DNA of 64,000 bases from Fontibacillus panacisegetis (GTDB lineage: Bacteria; Bacillota; Bacilli; Paenibacillales; Paenibacillaceae). Under the pieces are notes generated by a model, which was given only the letters and a program-made list of their open reading frames with translations, had not been told where the DNA came from and searched no databases. The translations under genes and the position numbers were made by a program. This document shows positions 30,325 to 39,795 of the stretch, one piece after another. The DNA lies in contig NZ_FNBG01000001.1 in the NCBI RefSeq assembly GCF_900102215.1, positions 410,468-474,467 of the forward strand, written 5' to 3'. Every line of letters starts with the position of its first letter. Within the stretch, counting starts at the first letter, position 1.

Positions 30325-31089
30325 TCAAGTAACGAAGCTGGTAAGCAGTGATTTCACAACCAGATACCATCCATCTACTAGTACAAACAGCAAAATTTTG
30401 AACGGTAACGAAATCATGACCGGGGGAAGCATCATCATCCCCATCCCCATTAATACACTTGAGACTACAATGTCTATTACTAGAAATGGAATAAAGATTA
30501 AAAAGCCCATTTGGAAAGCGGTCTTCAGTTCACTGATCGCAAATGCCGGGACCATTACCGAAATTGGAATATCCTCATAGCTCTTCGGCTTCTCCGTCTT
30601 CGTATAACTCATAAATAATTGCAAATCTTTTGGATGGGTATGAGAGTACATGAATTTCTTCATCGGAATTGCTGCTTTATCCAATGCTTCTGTTTGGCTA
30701 ATCTCTCCCTTGATATAAGGCTGTAGTGCTACATCATTTATTGTCGACAATGTAGGACTCATAACAAATAGTGTCAGGAAAAGAGCCAACCCGACCAACA
30801 CCTGATTCGGAGGCATCTGCTGGGTTCCGAGCGCATTACGTACAAAACCCAATACTATTACAATTCTTGTAAAACTCGTCATCAATACAAGAATTGCCGG
30901 AGCAATGCTGAGTACAGTGATGAGTAAAATGATAGATAGTGAACTTGTACTAGGCTCTCCGCCAGAATTCCCGATTTGTATCCCAATTTCCGGAATCGGA
31001 TTAATAGGCTCAGCTGAAGCGATGGAGACTGCAATAGTGCTCCATATCGTGAGGAGCAGTAAAGTTACAATAAACACTTTATTTTTCAT
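30325..31089 (-). CDS. fliP: Flagellar export gate protein FliP
   Basis: Pentameric core of the export channel. The 254-residue protein has a cleavable-type signal peptide (about 1-26, ending near ASA) and then four membrane helices. Family motifs are MTSFTRIVIVLGFVRNALGTQQ-like in the first half (about 80-105) and PFLVIDIVVSSVLMGMGMMM near the end. It overlaps fliO by 4 bp and is followed by a 66-bp gap before fliQ. Confidence 0.96.
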   Translation of the reverse strand: MKNKVFIVTLLLLTIWSTIAVSIASAEPINPIPEIGIQIGNSGGEPSTSSLSIILLITVLSIAPAILVLMTSFTRIVIVLGFVRNALGTQQMPPNQVLVGLALFLTLFVMSPTLSTINDVALQPYIKGEISQTEALDKAAIPMKKFMYSHTHPKDLQLFMSYTKTEKPKSYEDIPISVMVPAFAISELKTAFQMGFLIFIPFLVIDIVVSSVLMGMGMMMLPPVMISLPFKILLFVLVDGWYLVVKSLLTSFVT

Positions 31090-31625
31090 GAATCCCTCAA
31101 CCGATCTGTAGATTGATCTTCCTGATCCTTAAGTAACTCTTCCATTTGGCGTTTTCGATTCGGTCTCTTACTTAGTTGGGAATAAAACACTTCATGAAAA
31201 GAAGTTCCTTCCAGCTCTTCCTCTTCATTCGGAGGATCTTTGCGGAATCGGGAGACGAGACCAGAAATCATAGACGTAACTCCGGTAAACTTCGTCCCCT
31301 CTTCTTCAAATGCCTGATGCAGAAGGTCTACTTCATCAGGATCAGATACTTTATCCAGCAAGGAAATATCTTCACCTACGCCGACAAAATATACACTGCT
31401 TCCGATTTCAATGACCTGAAGCGACTTATTTGGCCCCAAACCAATAGCACCAAGTATATGGATAGAGTTGTTTGGGCTTAAGAAGCGACTCCTTTTCCCT
31501 AAAAAGCGAACCATTAACAAAATTAAAACAATAATAATAGCTAAAACTACGATTACCGTAATCAAATTTCCCCAAAGATTAACATCTTCGCTGTTAAATG
31601 GCTGTTCCGACTGACTCAAAGTCAT
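31086..31625 (-). CDS. fliO: Flagellar biosynthesis protein FliO (FliZ in Bacillus)
   Basis: Assembly factor for the FliP ring. The 179-residue protein has a single membrane helix (about 20-42). A small beta domain follows with IHILGAIGLGPNKSLQVIEIGSS-like sequence (about 55-85) and a basic, acidic-patched tail. It is placed directly between cheY and fliP, where B. subtilis encodes FliZ. Identification is by position and domain pattern, since FliO sequences vary. Confidence 0.9.
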   Translation of the reverse strand: MTLSQSEQPFNSEDVNLWGNLITVIVVLAIIIVLILLMVRFLGKRSRFLSPNNSIHILGAIGLGPNKSLQVIEIGSSVYFVGVGEDISLLDKVSDPDEVDLLHQAFEEEGTKFTGVTSMISGLVSRFRKDPPNEEEELEGTSFHEVFYSQLSKRPNRKRQMEELLKDQEDQSTDRLRDS

Positions 31626-31634
31626 GGCCTTTGC

Positions 31635-32000
31635 CTACAATCCAAGCGTTTTGTTGATGGCTTCGATGACTCGATCGGATTGGAACGGCTTCACAATGAA
31701 ATCTTTAGCACCAGCTTGAATAGCATCGATAACCATAGCCTGTTGACCCATAGCTGAGCACATAATTACTCTGGCATTAGAATCAAGCTTCTTGATTTCC
31801 TTAAGCGCTGCAATTCCATCCATTTCAGGCATTGTAATATCCATCGTAATGAGGTCAGGATGCAACTCCTTGAATTTTTCGACTGCTTGAGCACCGTCTT
31901 GTGCTTCGCCAACAACCTCAAAACCGTTTTTAGTTAAAATGTCGCGGATCATCATTCTCATAAAAGCTGCATCGTCTACGATTAGAATTCGGTTTGCCAT
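31635..32000 (-). CDS. cheY: Chemotaxis response regulator CheY
   Basis: Single-domain receiver (121 residues) that signals from CheA to the flagellar switch. The acidic pocket is VDDAAF (Asp 9-10), the phospho-acceptor Asp is in TMDITMPEMDG near residue 54, Ser replaces the usual Thr in CSAMG, and Lys is in VKPFQ near 104. It lies 9 bp upstream of fliO and 27 bp after fliY, as in B. subtilis. Confidence 0.96.
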   Translation of the reverse strand: MANRILIVDDAAFMRMMIRDILTKNGFEVVGEAQDGAQAVEKFKELHPDLITMDITMPEMDGIAALKEIKKLDSNARVIMCSAMGQQAMVIDAIQAGAKDFIVKPFQSDRVIEAINKTLGL

Positions 32001-32027
32001 TGATTTAAAATCCTCCCTAAACTTCTA

Positions 32028-33233
32028 CTATTGTAATTTTTGAATTCGGTCCCACTGGCTAACAATATCAGTAACGCGAACGCCAAAATTTTCATCAATG
32101 ACGACAACTTCGCCTTTGGCAATCAGTTTGTTGTTCACCAGAATGTCTACAGGTTCGCCTGCTAGCTTGTCCAGCTCAATAATTGAACCTTGAGACAGTT
32201 CCAAGATATCCTTAATTTGCTTTTGGGTCCTACCTAATTCTACGGTGACTTTAAGAGGAATGTCCATCAGTAAGTTTAAATTATTTTCATCCGGCAGTCC
32301 GAATGTTGGAGTTCCTAGATTTGCAAATTGTACAGGTTGAACATTCACGCTACGTCCTTGAACACCGCCCAAGTGTTGCGGCTCTGCATATGGCCGTTCT
32401 TGAGGTGGGTAATAATAACCAGCAGGCGGCTGCTGCATAGGTGGCTGCTGATATGCTGGTTGTTGATAGTAAGCAGGGTCTACAGCAGATTGAGCAGCTG
32501 GCGGAGTATGAACTGGAGCCTGAGCTGCTGCTGTCTCTTGAGCTGCTGGTTCCGATGATCCACCATTGATCAGACTATTCACCATTTCCTTAGCAAATTT
32601 AACTGTCAAAAGCTGCATAATTGTCGAATCTATCAAATCACCGATTGTAAGGCGGAAGGAGATTTTGATTAATGTTTCATCCGGCGGCAAGCTGTTAACG
32701 CCTGTTCCATTTGTCATATTCAAAATATCGATGCCTGGTGGTGAAATGTTAACAAAGCGATTAAAGATTGTCGACATGGAAGTTGCAGATGAACCCATCA
32801 TTTGATTCATTGCTTCCTGAACAGCACTGATATGAATTTCATTCAGTTCTTCCTCTAAAGCATTACCTTCCCCACCGAGCATCAGATCCGCAATAACCTG
32901 AGCATCTCTGGTTTTGATTACCAGTGAATTCATTCCTTCAAAGCCATCAACATATTGAACATGAATTGCAACATGTGGTTTCGGGAACTCAGATTCAAAT
33001 TGGGAGCGTCTAATAATAGATACTTTAGGGGTTGTAATATCTACCTTTTTACTAAGTAGTGTAGATAGAGCAGTTGCAGCACTACCAAAAGTAATATTAC
33101 CAATTTCCCCAAGGGCATCTTGCTCGAGTGGTGTTAAGTAATCGGACACAGTAGGCTCAGCCGCTGTTTCCGGATCAGCTTGCTTTAGCAAAGCATCGAT
33201 CTCTTCCTGGGACAAATAATCTTTACTCGTCAA
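32028..33233 (-). CDS. fliY: Flagellar switch phosphatase FliY
   Basis: C-ring protein that replaces FliN and also dephosphorylates CheY-P. The order in 401 residues is a CheY-binding N-terminal motif (LSQEEIDALL), a CheC-like phosphatase domain (about 35-210) with DALGEIGNITFGSAA and SAVQEAMNQMMGSSA, a Pro/Gln/Tyr-rich linker (about 215-300), and a FliN domain (about 310-401). I choose the TTG at 33,231-33,233, which overlaps the end of fliM by 11 bp and follows AAGGAG. An in-frame start 11 codons upstream lies deeper inside fliM. Confidence 0.94.
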   Translation of the reverse strand: MTSKDYLSQEEIDALLKQADPETAAEPTVSDYLTPLEQDALGEIGNITFGSAATALSTLLSKKVDITTPKVSIIRRSQFESEFPKPHVAIHVQYVDGFEGMNSLVIKTRDAQVIADLMLGGEGNALEEELNEIHISAVQEAMNQMMGSSATSMSTIFNRFVNISPPGIDILNMTNGTGVNSLPPDETLIKISFRLTIGDLIDSTIMQLLTVKFAKEMVNSLINGGSSEPAAQETAAAQAPVHTPPAAQSAVDPAYYQQPAYQQPPMQQPPAGYYYPPQERPYAEPQHLGGVQGRSVNVQPVQFANLGTPTFGLPDENNLNLLMDIPLKVTVELGRTQKQIKDILELSQGSIIELDKLAGEPVDILVNNKLIAKGEVVVIDENFGVRVTDIVSQWDRIQKLQ

Positions 33234-34221
33234 GTTCCTCAACTCCTTCGCTGACAATTTCATCAATTTGAACGGCGACTCGGTCCTTCAAGGTACCCGG
33301 GCTGCCGATAAATTTCAATCTATCACCGACCCGGATAGATAATCCTTCTTGAACTGGTTTATTCAAGGATACAACATCCCCTACAGACATTCCAAGAAAC
33401 TCCCGGATCGAAATCTGTGACTCGCCAAGCTCGGCGATAATCGGTAGTTTTGCTTTGTTAACACGGTTTCGAAGTGCGTCAACCTCTTCAGGAATACGCT
33501 CCTTCTTCTGGGATACGAACCAGTGATGAACCGAAAGTCTTGGCATAACCGGCTCAATAACAACGTGTGGAATACACAGGTTGATCATTCCTGACGTGTC
33601 CCCGATTTTCGTGCTGAGCGAAATGAGTGCGATCGTCTCGTTTGGAGATACAATTTGCATGAACTGGGGATTCGTCTCCAGTGCCTCCATCCGAGGATTA
33701 ATGTCCATAACTGTCTTCCATGCTTCTTGCAAGCTTTCAAAAGCCCGACTAAAAATACGTTCCATGATAATAGTTTCAATTTCAGTAAGTGAACCGATTT
33801 TCGATGGAGCTGTACCAATCCCGCCTAGCAGTCTGTCCAGCATAGCAAAGGCGACATTTGGATGAACTTCCAGCACCATTCTACCTTCGAGCGGCTCCGC
33901 TTCAAAAATGTTCAGTATCGTCATTTTAGGAATGGAGCGAATAAATTCGTCATAAGGAAGTTGCTCGACCTGAACCACATTGATTTGCACAAAAGTACGA
34001 AGCTGTGCCGAAAAATAGGTGGTGAGATAACGAGCAAAGTTCTCATGAATCCGGGTTAGACTGCGGATGTGATCTTTTGAAAATCTAACCGCTCTTTTAA
34101 AATCGTATGCCCGGATCTTCTTTTGTGTCTCTTCCTTCTTCAGTTCCTCAGCATCCATTTCGCCAGAAGAGAGCGCTGCGAGCAGTGCATCGATCTCATT
34201 TTGCGATAGTACATCTACCAA
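33223..34221 (-). CDS. fliM: Flagellar motor switch protein FliM
   Basis: C-ring protein binding CheY-P. The 332-residue protein has the N-terminal CheY-binding peptide (VLSQNEIDALLAAL), the middle CheC-like domain without phosphatase residues (about 45-230, including VEQLPYDEFIRSIP and MLDRLLGG), and the C-terminal FliN-like domain (about 245-332). I choose the TTG at 34,219-34,221, 9 bp after AGGAGG. The GTG three codons earlier lies on the ribosome site. It is followed by fliY with an 11-bp overlap. Confidence 0.95.
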   Translation of the reverse strand: MVDVLSQNEIDALLAALSSGEMDAEELKKEETQKKIRAYDFKRAVRFSKDHIRSLTRIHENFARYLTTYFSAQLRTFVQINVVQVEQLPYDEFIRSIPKMTILNIFEAEPLEGRMVLEVHPNVAFAMLDRLLGGIGTAPSKIGSLTEIETIIMERIFSRAFESLQEAWKTVMDINPRMEALETNPQFMQIVSPNETIALISLSTKIGDTSGMINLCIPHVVIEPVMPRLSVHHWFVSQKKERIPEEVDALRNRVNKAKLPIIAELGESQISIREFLGMSVGDVVSLNKPVQEGLSIRVGDRLKFIGSPGTLKDRVAVQIDEIVSEGVEELDE

Positions 34222-34261
34222 ACATCTCACCTCCTAAGGAAATAATTAATCTCGATATTTT

Positions 34262-34735
34262 CTAGATTGTTGTCATGATAAAGTTCGTAATATCGATTTG
34301 AGTTACTTTCCCCTCCGGCAGTGATTGATTGATCAGATTCATCAGCTTGGAACTTAAATTGTCTTTACCTTTCGCTCCAGTCAAATCTTCAGGATTTGTA
34401 TCCGCAAGCGTCTTGATGATAATTGGCTTGATTTTGAAATCTTTGATTTTATCAAAGGATACTTTTGAACTTTCCTTATCGAGCTGGAATGCAAAATTCA
34501 ATACTACAACGTAGTTAGGGTCCGACAAATTTGTTTTGATCTCATCAATTGTCGAGGTTACTTTTACAATTTCATCTGCTGATAAGTTATTCGGTTCACC
34601 TACTCCGGCGACAGTAGAATTCACTTGATTGCCGCTTCCTGGGTTGGTGAGTTGATTCATCAGCAGGAAGGCAGCCATTACGATCAGCGTTATCGCAAGT
34701 AAAATCGTAATTAACCAGGGCGCCATTTTTTTCAT
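34262..34735 (-). CDS. fliL: Flagellar basal body-associated protein FliL
   Basis: Single-pass membrane protein associated with the stator and basal body. The 157-residue protein has a cytoplasmic MKKMAP start, one membrane helix (about 7-25) and a periplasm-facing domain with VVLNFAFQLD and a C-terminal TQIDITNFIMTT, the usual FliL ending. The ATG at 34,735 overlaps the flbD stop as ATGA and sits 7 bp after GGAGG. An ATG two codons earlier is too close to the ribosome site. Confidence 0.94.
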   Translation of the reverse strand: MKKMAPWLITILLAITLIVMAAFLLMNQLTNPGSGNQVNSTVAGVGEPNNLSADEIVKVTSTIDEIKTNLSDPNYVVVLNFAFQLDKESSKVSFDKIKDFKIKPIIIKTLADTNPEDLTGAKGKDNLSSKLMNLINQSLPEGKVTQIDITNFIMTTI

Positions 34736-34956
34736 GACCATTCCTCCGTTTGTTGCACTTTAATAGTTGCTGCATGAATACCGATTTCGCTGTTGTACTC
34801 CTTGACCATTGCGATTACCTCGGACGCTTTCTCCAGCACGATAATACGCTTGCCTGTAACAAGGGTTACGTATGTATCAGGTGTTTCTTCTACGGTTTCA
34901 ATCATTAGGGCATTAAGCCACATTTGAGAACCGTTTAGTCGTGTTACAGAAATCAT
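34732..34956 (-). CDS. flbD: FlbD-family flagellar protein (SwrD)
   Basis: This 74-residue protein opens with MISVTRLNGSQMWLNALMIE and has the TPDTYVTLVTGKRIIVLEKASEV pattern of the small Firmicute FlbD/SwrD family. That family sits between the hook gene and fliL and supports motor power in B. subtilis (SwrD). It overlaps fliL by 4 bp. It is not homologous to the Caulobacter regulator also named FlbD. Confidence 0.92.
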   Translation of the reverse strand: MISVTRLNGSQMWLNALMIETVEETPDTYVTLVTGKRIIVLEKASEVIAMVKEYNSEIGIHAATIKVQQTEEWS

Positions 34957-35023
34957 GATAAACCTCCAGATCTCTTGTTTTGACAGCGAGGAAGACTAAA
35001 TTGCTTCCCCGCCGTCATTTATC

Positions 35024-35845
35024 CTAACGCTTCAGGTTGACAACTTCCTGCAGCACTTCATCAGAAGTCGTAATAATCCGGGAATTTGCTTGGAATCCAC
35101 GTTGAGCAACGATCATCTCAGTAAATTCTCCAGTCAAATCTACGTTGGACATTTCCAGCTGACCAGCAATAATAGCGCCAGTACCATCTTCCTGGTTGTT
35201 TGCAGTAGTTGCAACGAGTTCACCACCCTCGTTAGCATTCAGGGTTACACGGTACAAGTTACCACCAATTTTCTCAAGACCTTCAGGATTCGTAACTCGC
35301 GCTACACCGATTTGTGCTCCTCCTACGGTAGTACCATCATTCATCTTCTGAACGATCGTACCATCTTGGGCGATTGAGAAAGCTGTTACGTCATCACCAA
35401 GCGCTTCCAAAACCCCACCACCAGAATCACAAACAAGTAAACCGTCAGAAGTTACTATTTGACGAAGAGCGTCCATATGGAAGTCACCTGCTCTGGTCAA
35501 GAAAGGAACATCTTGATCAGGTGTCAATTTGACGAGAAAGAATCCGTCACCATCGATTCGAAGATCGAGTGGATTGTTGGTTGTCATTGCACTACCGCTG
35601 GTGTGAAGGGTATCAATCGAACCAATGGAAACACCCAGACCGATTTGCTTCGCATTAACACCGCCGGCTTCTCCATCAGCAGGAGCAGTTACACCGGATA
35701 CGGTTTGGCTCATAATATCCTTGAACATAACACGACCGGCTTTAAAACCAACGGTATTAACATTAGCGATATTGTTACCGATAACATCGAGTTTCGTCTG
35801 AAAACCGCGCATACCTGAAACGCCCGAATACATGGATCTTAACAT
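35024..35845 (-). CDS. flgE: Flagellar hook protein (FlgE/FlgG family)
   Basis: This 273-residue axial protein has the N-terminal rod/hook motif MLRSMYSGVSGMRGFQTKL followed by DVIGNNIANVNTVGFK. It also has the central LDLRIDGDGFFLV and the C-terminal coiled region NVDLTGEFTEMIVAQRGFQANS. Databases often name such short forms FlgG. Its place between flgD and flbD equals the hook gene flgE of B. subtilis, so I favour hook. Terminal sequences are intact. Confidence 0.9.
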   Translation of the reverse strand: MLRSMYSGVSGMRGFQTKLDVIGNNIANVNTVGFKAGRVMFKDIMSQTVSGVTAPADGEAGGVNAKQIGLGVSIGSIDTLHTSGSAMTTNNPLDLRIDGDGFFLVKLTPDQDVPFLTRAGDFHMDALRQIVTSDGLLVCDSGGGVLEALGDDVTAFSIAQDGTIVQKMNDGTTVGGAQIGVARVTNPEGLEKIGGNLYRVTLNANEGGELVATTANNQEDGTGAIIAGQLEMSNVDLTGEFTEMIVAQRGFQANSRIITTSDEVLQEVVNLKR

Positions 35846-35937
35846 TTACTTAATTCCTCCTCTAAATATACATTTGCTATGGTCGCATCAGTCGATCAGC
35901 GACGCACCATTGGCCTCCGAATCCGGGCCAGCCAATT

Positions 35938-36321
35938 CTATGAAATGATTACTGCACTATCAATTTGAGTGAATACATTGTCTTTCATGCTGCTGCCATC
36001 CATAGCTGTAACAACGGTACGATTATCCACATTGACAATAAGGGCCATATCCTTCATTAATATCAAGGATTCCTTAGCTCCCTTTGCCGCTGCATTATCG
36101 ATAGCTGTCTCGATTTTATTTAACTGCTCTGGCATCAGCTGTATTCCTCTTTGCTCTAATCTCTTCACAGCATGATTACTGAAATGAAGCAAGCGATCCT
36201 GGAGTATTTCTTTAAATGTCGAGTCCTGTGTCCCACCAAGCCTGACATTCTTTGTTTGCTGAAGAGCATTCGGCTGAACTCGTCCAGGGTATAAACTCCC
36301 TATGCGAATGGTTTCGCTCAT
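35938..36321 (-). CDS. Flagellar operon protein, TIGR02530 type
   Basis: This 127-residue protein contains the family core [24 protein letters not shown] and the [17 protein letters not shown] strand. This small family is found only in flagellar operons next to flgD and flgE. Its biochemical role is not known to me. It overlaps flgD by 4 bp and is followed by a 92-bp gap before the hook gene. Confidence 0.88.
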   Translation of the reverse strand: MSETIRIGSLYPGRVQPNALQQTKNVRLGGTQDSTFKEILQDRLLHFSNHAVKRLEQRGIQLMPEQLNKIETAIDNAAAKGAKESLILMKDMALIVNVDNRTVVTAMDGSSMKDNVFTQIDSAVIIS

Positions 36322-36875
36322 GGATTACCAGCCCCTTGCTCCTCCGGTGAATTCACATTGTTTGCTTCAGTTTCAGTTTCTGGTTCAGTTTCTGGTTCAG
36401 GTACTGGTTCAGCTTCAACAGGATTTTCAACCCGTTCAATCTTGGAAACTTCGATTTCTTTATCACCAATCTTTGCGTAATGAACCCCGCTTCGAACGAT
36501 GATTGATTCGACTAAGCCGCTTTCCAATTTATAGATGATCTCTGCTTTACCAGTACTGATGTTATAATTCCCGGTCTCTGTTCCAGAGGTCCAGCTGGCT
36601 ACTTTCCCTATCAGGTTAGAGTTACTGCCCAGTGATTGACTCATATTCGTCAATTGCTGTGATATGTTGTGCAATTGCTCAACGGATGAGAATTGCGCCA
36701 TTTGTGCAACCATTGCAGTGTTATCCATAGGTGAAAGCGGATCTTGATTCTGCAGCTGTGTTAACATCAATTTAAGAAAAGCATCTTTTCCCAACTTATC
36801 TGATCCAGTAGTCGAGCTTATCTTATTCATGTTGGAATAATTAGACCAAACCGGTGTTGTCACTACACTTGCCAC
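36318..36875 (-). CDS. flgD: Hook cap / scaffold protein FlgD with acidic repeat tail
   Basis: Caps and guides hook polymerisation. The 185-residue protein has the N-terminal signature [21 protein letters not shown] near residue 28 and [11 protein letters not shown]. The rest is shorter than in E. coli. The C-terminus ends in a run of Pro-Glu-Thr-Glu units (about 153-172) encoded by imperfect 12-bp repeats. That tail is unlike typical FlgD and may vary in length between strains. It overlaps the following TIGR02530 gene by 4 bp. Confidence 0.93.
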   Translation of the reverse strand: MASVVTTPVWSNYSNMNKISSTTGSDKLGKDAFLKLMLTQLQNQDPLSPMDNTAMVAQMAQFSSVEQLHNISQQLTNMSQSLGSNSNLIGKVASWTSGTETGNYNISTGKAEIIYKLESGLVESIIVRSGVHYAKIGDKEIEVSKIERVENPVEAEPVPEPETEPETETEANNVNSPEEQGAGNP

Positions 36876-36902
36876 AGTTTTTCCTCCTTTCTCATGTATT
36901 TC

Positions 36903-38327
36903 TTATGCTCTAGCTACGAAGGAACTACCAAGGCTATCCTCACTACTTCTAGCTTCACTAACCCAATCATGCCATTCGTCACTCAGATCTTTAATCATAA
37001 TAGCTTCATCATCATGAAGAACTTCACGGCGTTTACCATTCTGTTGCTGGCTGCTTCCGTTGCCGGATTGACGACCATCCTGATACATGTGAGACGATAG
37101 CGCTGTATTTTGAGTTACTTCCAGCTTGTTCACCTGAAGGCCTTGGGATTGAAGCGCTTGGCGAAGTTGTGCCATTTGTGCTTCCAAGGATTCCTTGGCA
37201 AAAGCGTGTTCGGTTACAAATTGCGCGGTTAACAGCCCGTTTTGCATCGTAATCTTCACGTCAACCTGACCTAAATGCTCAGGATATAATGAAATTTTAG
37301 CTTCCGATATTCCATTCGCCTTAACGATGTCAAACTTGCTAACTAAAAACCCGCTCATTTCTTGGCTGAACTTCTCTACAGGAACTGTTGGTGTCTGTAC
37401 TGTTTTCAGAGGAGTTGCACCAATGTCACGCATTGCCAATTGACCTGCTGTTACAATGTTTCCTGCTTGAAGCGGATGATCTGTATCCCCAGCTTCACTT
37501 GAGAATGATTCACTATCGGCTAATAACGCTGCACTGGAATTGACCGTAGTTACAGGGACAATTGCATCCGATTTTTGCTGTACCAAGCGACCTTGAGTGT
37601 CATCTCCCTGTCGTTGAACCTGTGCTAACGATCCTGAAGTCTCCAGACCATTCTTATTTGCTAATAGAGCAGCAAATTCAGAGAAAGCTGCAGATTTATT
37701 TGAGGAGTTAAGCTCTCCGGTAACTCCTGCGGAGCTCAATACGTTTTGCAAGGATTCCAGCATGGCCTTGATTTGAGTTGCATCAATTGCTGTATTACCA
37801 GCATTTTGTTTACTTGAAGCGGTAATTAACTGCAGCAAAGCGTCCTGAACTGCAAATTTCATCGTTTGTGGATGCTGTGCAAGTACCGGAAGCTCTACAA
37901 CTGCTCCATTTGATTGGTTCAAATCAGCGCCTGCTGTAGAATTATTTTGCAGCAATTGATACACGTTTTGCAGCCAAGCTTGTAGTGAAGCTAATAGTTC
38001 TGTGTTTGCTTCATCAGTTAAATCTGACTGATTCAAGACCTCATCCAACTGCTGTAACTGTTGAAGCAGGTTATCCAGTAAAAGAGCTAATGACTGTTCC
38101 TCCTCATTAAGGCCTGAGGTATCACCTGTCTCAACAAGACCAGCCAGAGTTAAAAGTGGATTACTTACCAAGCTGTCTTGTGATGTTATATTGCCGGTTA
38201 ACATAGCTAGTAAAGTCTGGTCAAAAGATGGAGTCGTCCCTGATGCTGTAGAAGTCTTCCCACTAACTCCATACCATAACGCCCCGGCAGCATTACCAGC
38301 TGCTAAATTCAATACGGTTTGGCTCAT
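36903..38327 (-). CDS. fliK: Hook-length control protein FliK
   Basis: Molecular ruler that triggers the FlhB export switch. The 474-residue protein is rich in Gln, Asn, Ser, Leu and Thr with low complexity through about residue 320. The conserved C-terminal hook-length domain follows (about 330-415: EAKISLYPEHLGQVDVKI, then QMAQLRQALQSQGL). The ATG at 38,327 follows AAAGGAGGTG. A GTG start three codons earlier lies on that ribosome site. It is placed between the MotE-like gene and flgD. Confidence 0.92.
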   Translation of the reverse strand: MSQTVLNLAAGNAAGALWYGVSGKTSTASGTTPSFDQTLLAMLTGNITSQDSLVSNPLLTLAGLVETGDTSGLNEEEQSLALLLDNLLQQLQQLDEVLNQSDLTDEANTELLASLQAWLQNVYQLLQNNSTAGADLNQSNGAVVELPVLAQHPQTMKFAVQDALLQLITASSKQNAGNTAIDATQIKAMLESLQNVLSSAGVTGELNSSNKSAAFSEFAALLANKNGLETSGSLAQVQRQGDDTQGRLVQQKSDAIVPVTTVNSSAALLADSESFSSEAGDTDHPLQAGNIVTAGQLAMRDIGATPLKTVQTPTVPVEKFSQEMSGFLVSKFDIVKANGISEAKISLYPEHLGQVDVKITMQNGLLTAQFVTEHAFAKESLEAQMAQLRQALQSQGLQVNKLEVTQNTALSSHMYQDGRQSGNGSSQQQNGKRREVLHDDEAIMIKDLSDEWHDWVSEARSSEDSLGSSFVARA

Positions 38328-38361
38328 TTTTTTCACCTCCTTTCAGGTAGTTCATAACTTT

Positions 38362-39297
38362 CTATTTACTAATTAGCTGATTTAAGATTTTTACGGACAA
38401 TTTCTCGTCCTGCTCTGCCATCTTAGCGAGTATGTTCGAACGAGTACTATCGTCAACTGCTTTTAAAATTTTAAGCGCTTTGTCCGCACTGATCTTGTAT
38501 GTTTGCAGAACCAGTGTGGATGCAGCATCGGCTGACATCGAGCTAAATGTTTGACTCAGCTGTGCATCATCAAGACCTGCGTTCGTTTTTGGAGTACTTG
38601 CTTCATCAGCCGATTCTTTCTTCAGTCTGGATTGTAACGCGGATATTGCTAAATCCTCCGATGAATTTACATCCTTAAGCTTGATGGAAATATCAGCTGC
38701 TTTTTGCGGGTCCATCTTCTCTAAAATGGCTGCTTTGCTATCATTACTCATTACACTTAGCATTTGCAGAGTCTCTTCTGTAGTCAGATTGCCTAAAATG
38801 GCAGCAGCTTTACTCGGACTCATTTGAGCGTATAGCTGTGCAAGCTTCTTAACTTCTTTCTGATAAGCCTCTTGTTCAGCTGCTTGCTCCTGTTGGGCTG
38901 TTTTTTGTTCAGCAGAATCTAACTGCTCTTGCAGCTCTTTAACTTTACCTTCATGCTCAGTAACCTGACGATTAGCTTCCTGTAAATCCGCCTCTTGCTT
39001 CGCTACCTGCTCCTTTAGCTGCTTAACAGTAGCTTCAGTGCTTGTTTCCTTTTCCTGTTTTTTGACCTGTTCCTTGCTTTTCTCCTTATCAGTTCCTTCA
39101 GGATCAGGCACAAAGTTTTTGACAATAGGAATTTTACTCCCGAAATCCATTAGAGTATTCCGCACGTTAATGTTGAACAAAGTCAACAGAACACCCAGTA
39201 GCACGACAGTAAACAGAATCGGAGTTACAAAAAACAGAAAACGCGAAAATCCGCTGCCGGATTCCTCAAATTCCTCGTCATATTCAGTCTTCGCCAT
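38362..39297 (-). CDS. ylxF: MotE/MgtE-N-like flagellar protein (YlxF)
   Basis: This 311-residue protein has one N-terminal membrane helix (about 22-44), a long coiled coil rich in Lys/Glu/Gln (about 75-150) and a C-terminal MgtE-N/MotE-like helical repeat. The repeat reads YAQMSPSKAAAILGNL, TQEETLQMLSVM-like segments and ILEKMDPQKAADI. B. subtilis YlxF occupies the same place between fliJ and fliK. MotE-type proteins chaperone the stator protein MotC in other bacteria; an equivalent role here is inference. The ATG at 39,297 lies 7 bp after AAGGAGG. Confidence 0.88.
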   Translation of the reverse strand: MAKTEYDEEFEESGSGFSRFLFFVTPILFTVVLLGVLLTLFNINVRNTLMDFGSKIPIVKNFVPDPEGTDKEKSKEQVKKQEKETSTEATVKQLKEQVAKQEADLQEANRQVTEHEGKVKELQEQLDSAEQKTAQQEQAAEQEAYQKEVKKLAQLYAQMSPSKAAAILGNLTTEETLQMLSVMSNDSKAAILEKMDPQKAADISIKLKDVNSSEDLAISALQSRLKKESADEASTPKTNAGLDDAQLSQTFSSMSADAASTLVLQTYKISADKALKILKAVDDSTRSNILAKMAEQDEKLSVKILNQLISK

Positions 39298-39341
39298 CTT
39301 CATCCCTCCTTCGCAAACCCATATCCGTAGCCCTTACTGCT

Positions 39342-39785
39342 TTAGCGGGCTTTCATGGCGAATCGGACTGTAGCCATTTCATCCAATTCGTTTTGTTCCC
39401 GAAGAAGCATTTCGTGCATAAATTTGTTTTTAGATTTCTCTTTTGCTTTCAACCATATTTTTTCATCAAGCATCTTGCTGGTTAAATAGGATTTCTTCTT
39501 CTCCACGTTGATTTCAGCTTGTCTTACATCGCTGATCTTTCGTGTAATGCATTCTTCAAGATAGTCCACATAACGTTGCAGTTCTTGAAGCTTAATCATC
39601 GAAGAGCTATTCTCCATCTCACGCTGGATCGCAGAAAGTGTCTCGAGACGAGCTTCTCTTAATTGATCCAGAGTTCGCTGTTCTGATTGCAGTTGACCAA
39701 CAGCTGCAGAGAGCATCCACTCGGCTTGTGTCTTTTCATTCGATTTCAAATCAACGACTTTTTGATACACGTAACGGAATTTCAT
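39342..39785 (-). CDS. fliJ: Flagellar export chaperone FliJ
   Basis: A 147-residue, almost wholly coiled-coil protein that sits in the FliI ATPase ring and escorts chaperones. FRYVYQKVVDLKSNEKTQAEW opens the protein, and a basic, helical C-terminus includes MHEMLLREQNELDEMATVRF. It follows fliI by 10 bp. Identity rests on coiled-coil character, length and position. Confidence 0.92.
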   Translation of the reverse strand: MKFRYVYQKVVDLKSNEKTQAEWMLSAAVGQLQSEQRTLDQLREARLETLSAIQREMENSSSMIKLQELQRYVDYLEECITRKISDVRQAEINVEKKKSYLTSKMLDEKIWLKAKEKSKNKFMHEMLLREQNELDEMATVRFAMKAR

Positions 39786-39795
39786 CCTTTACTTG

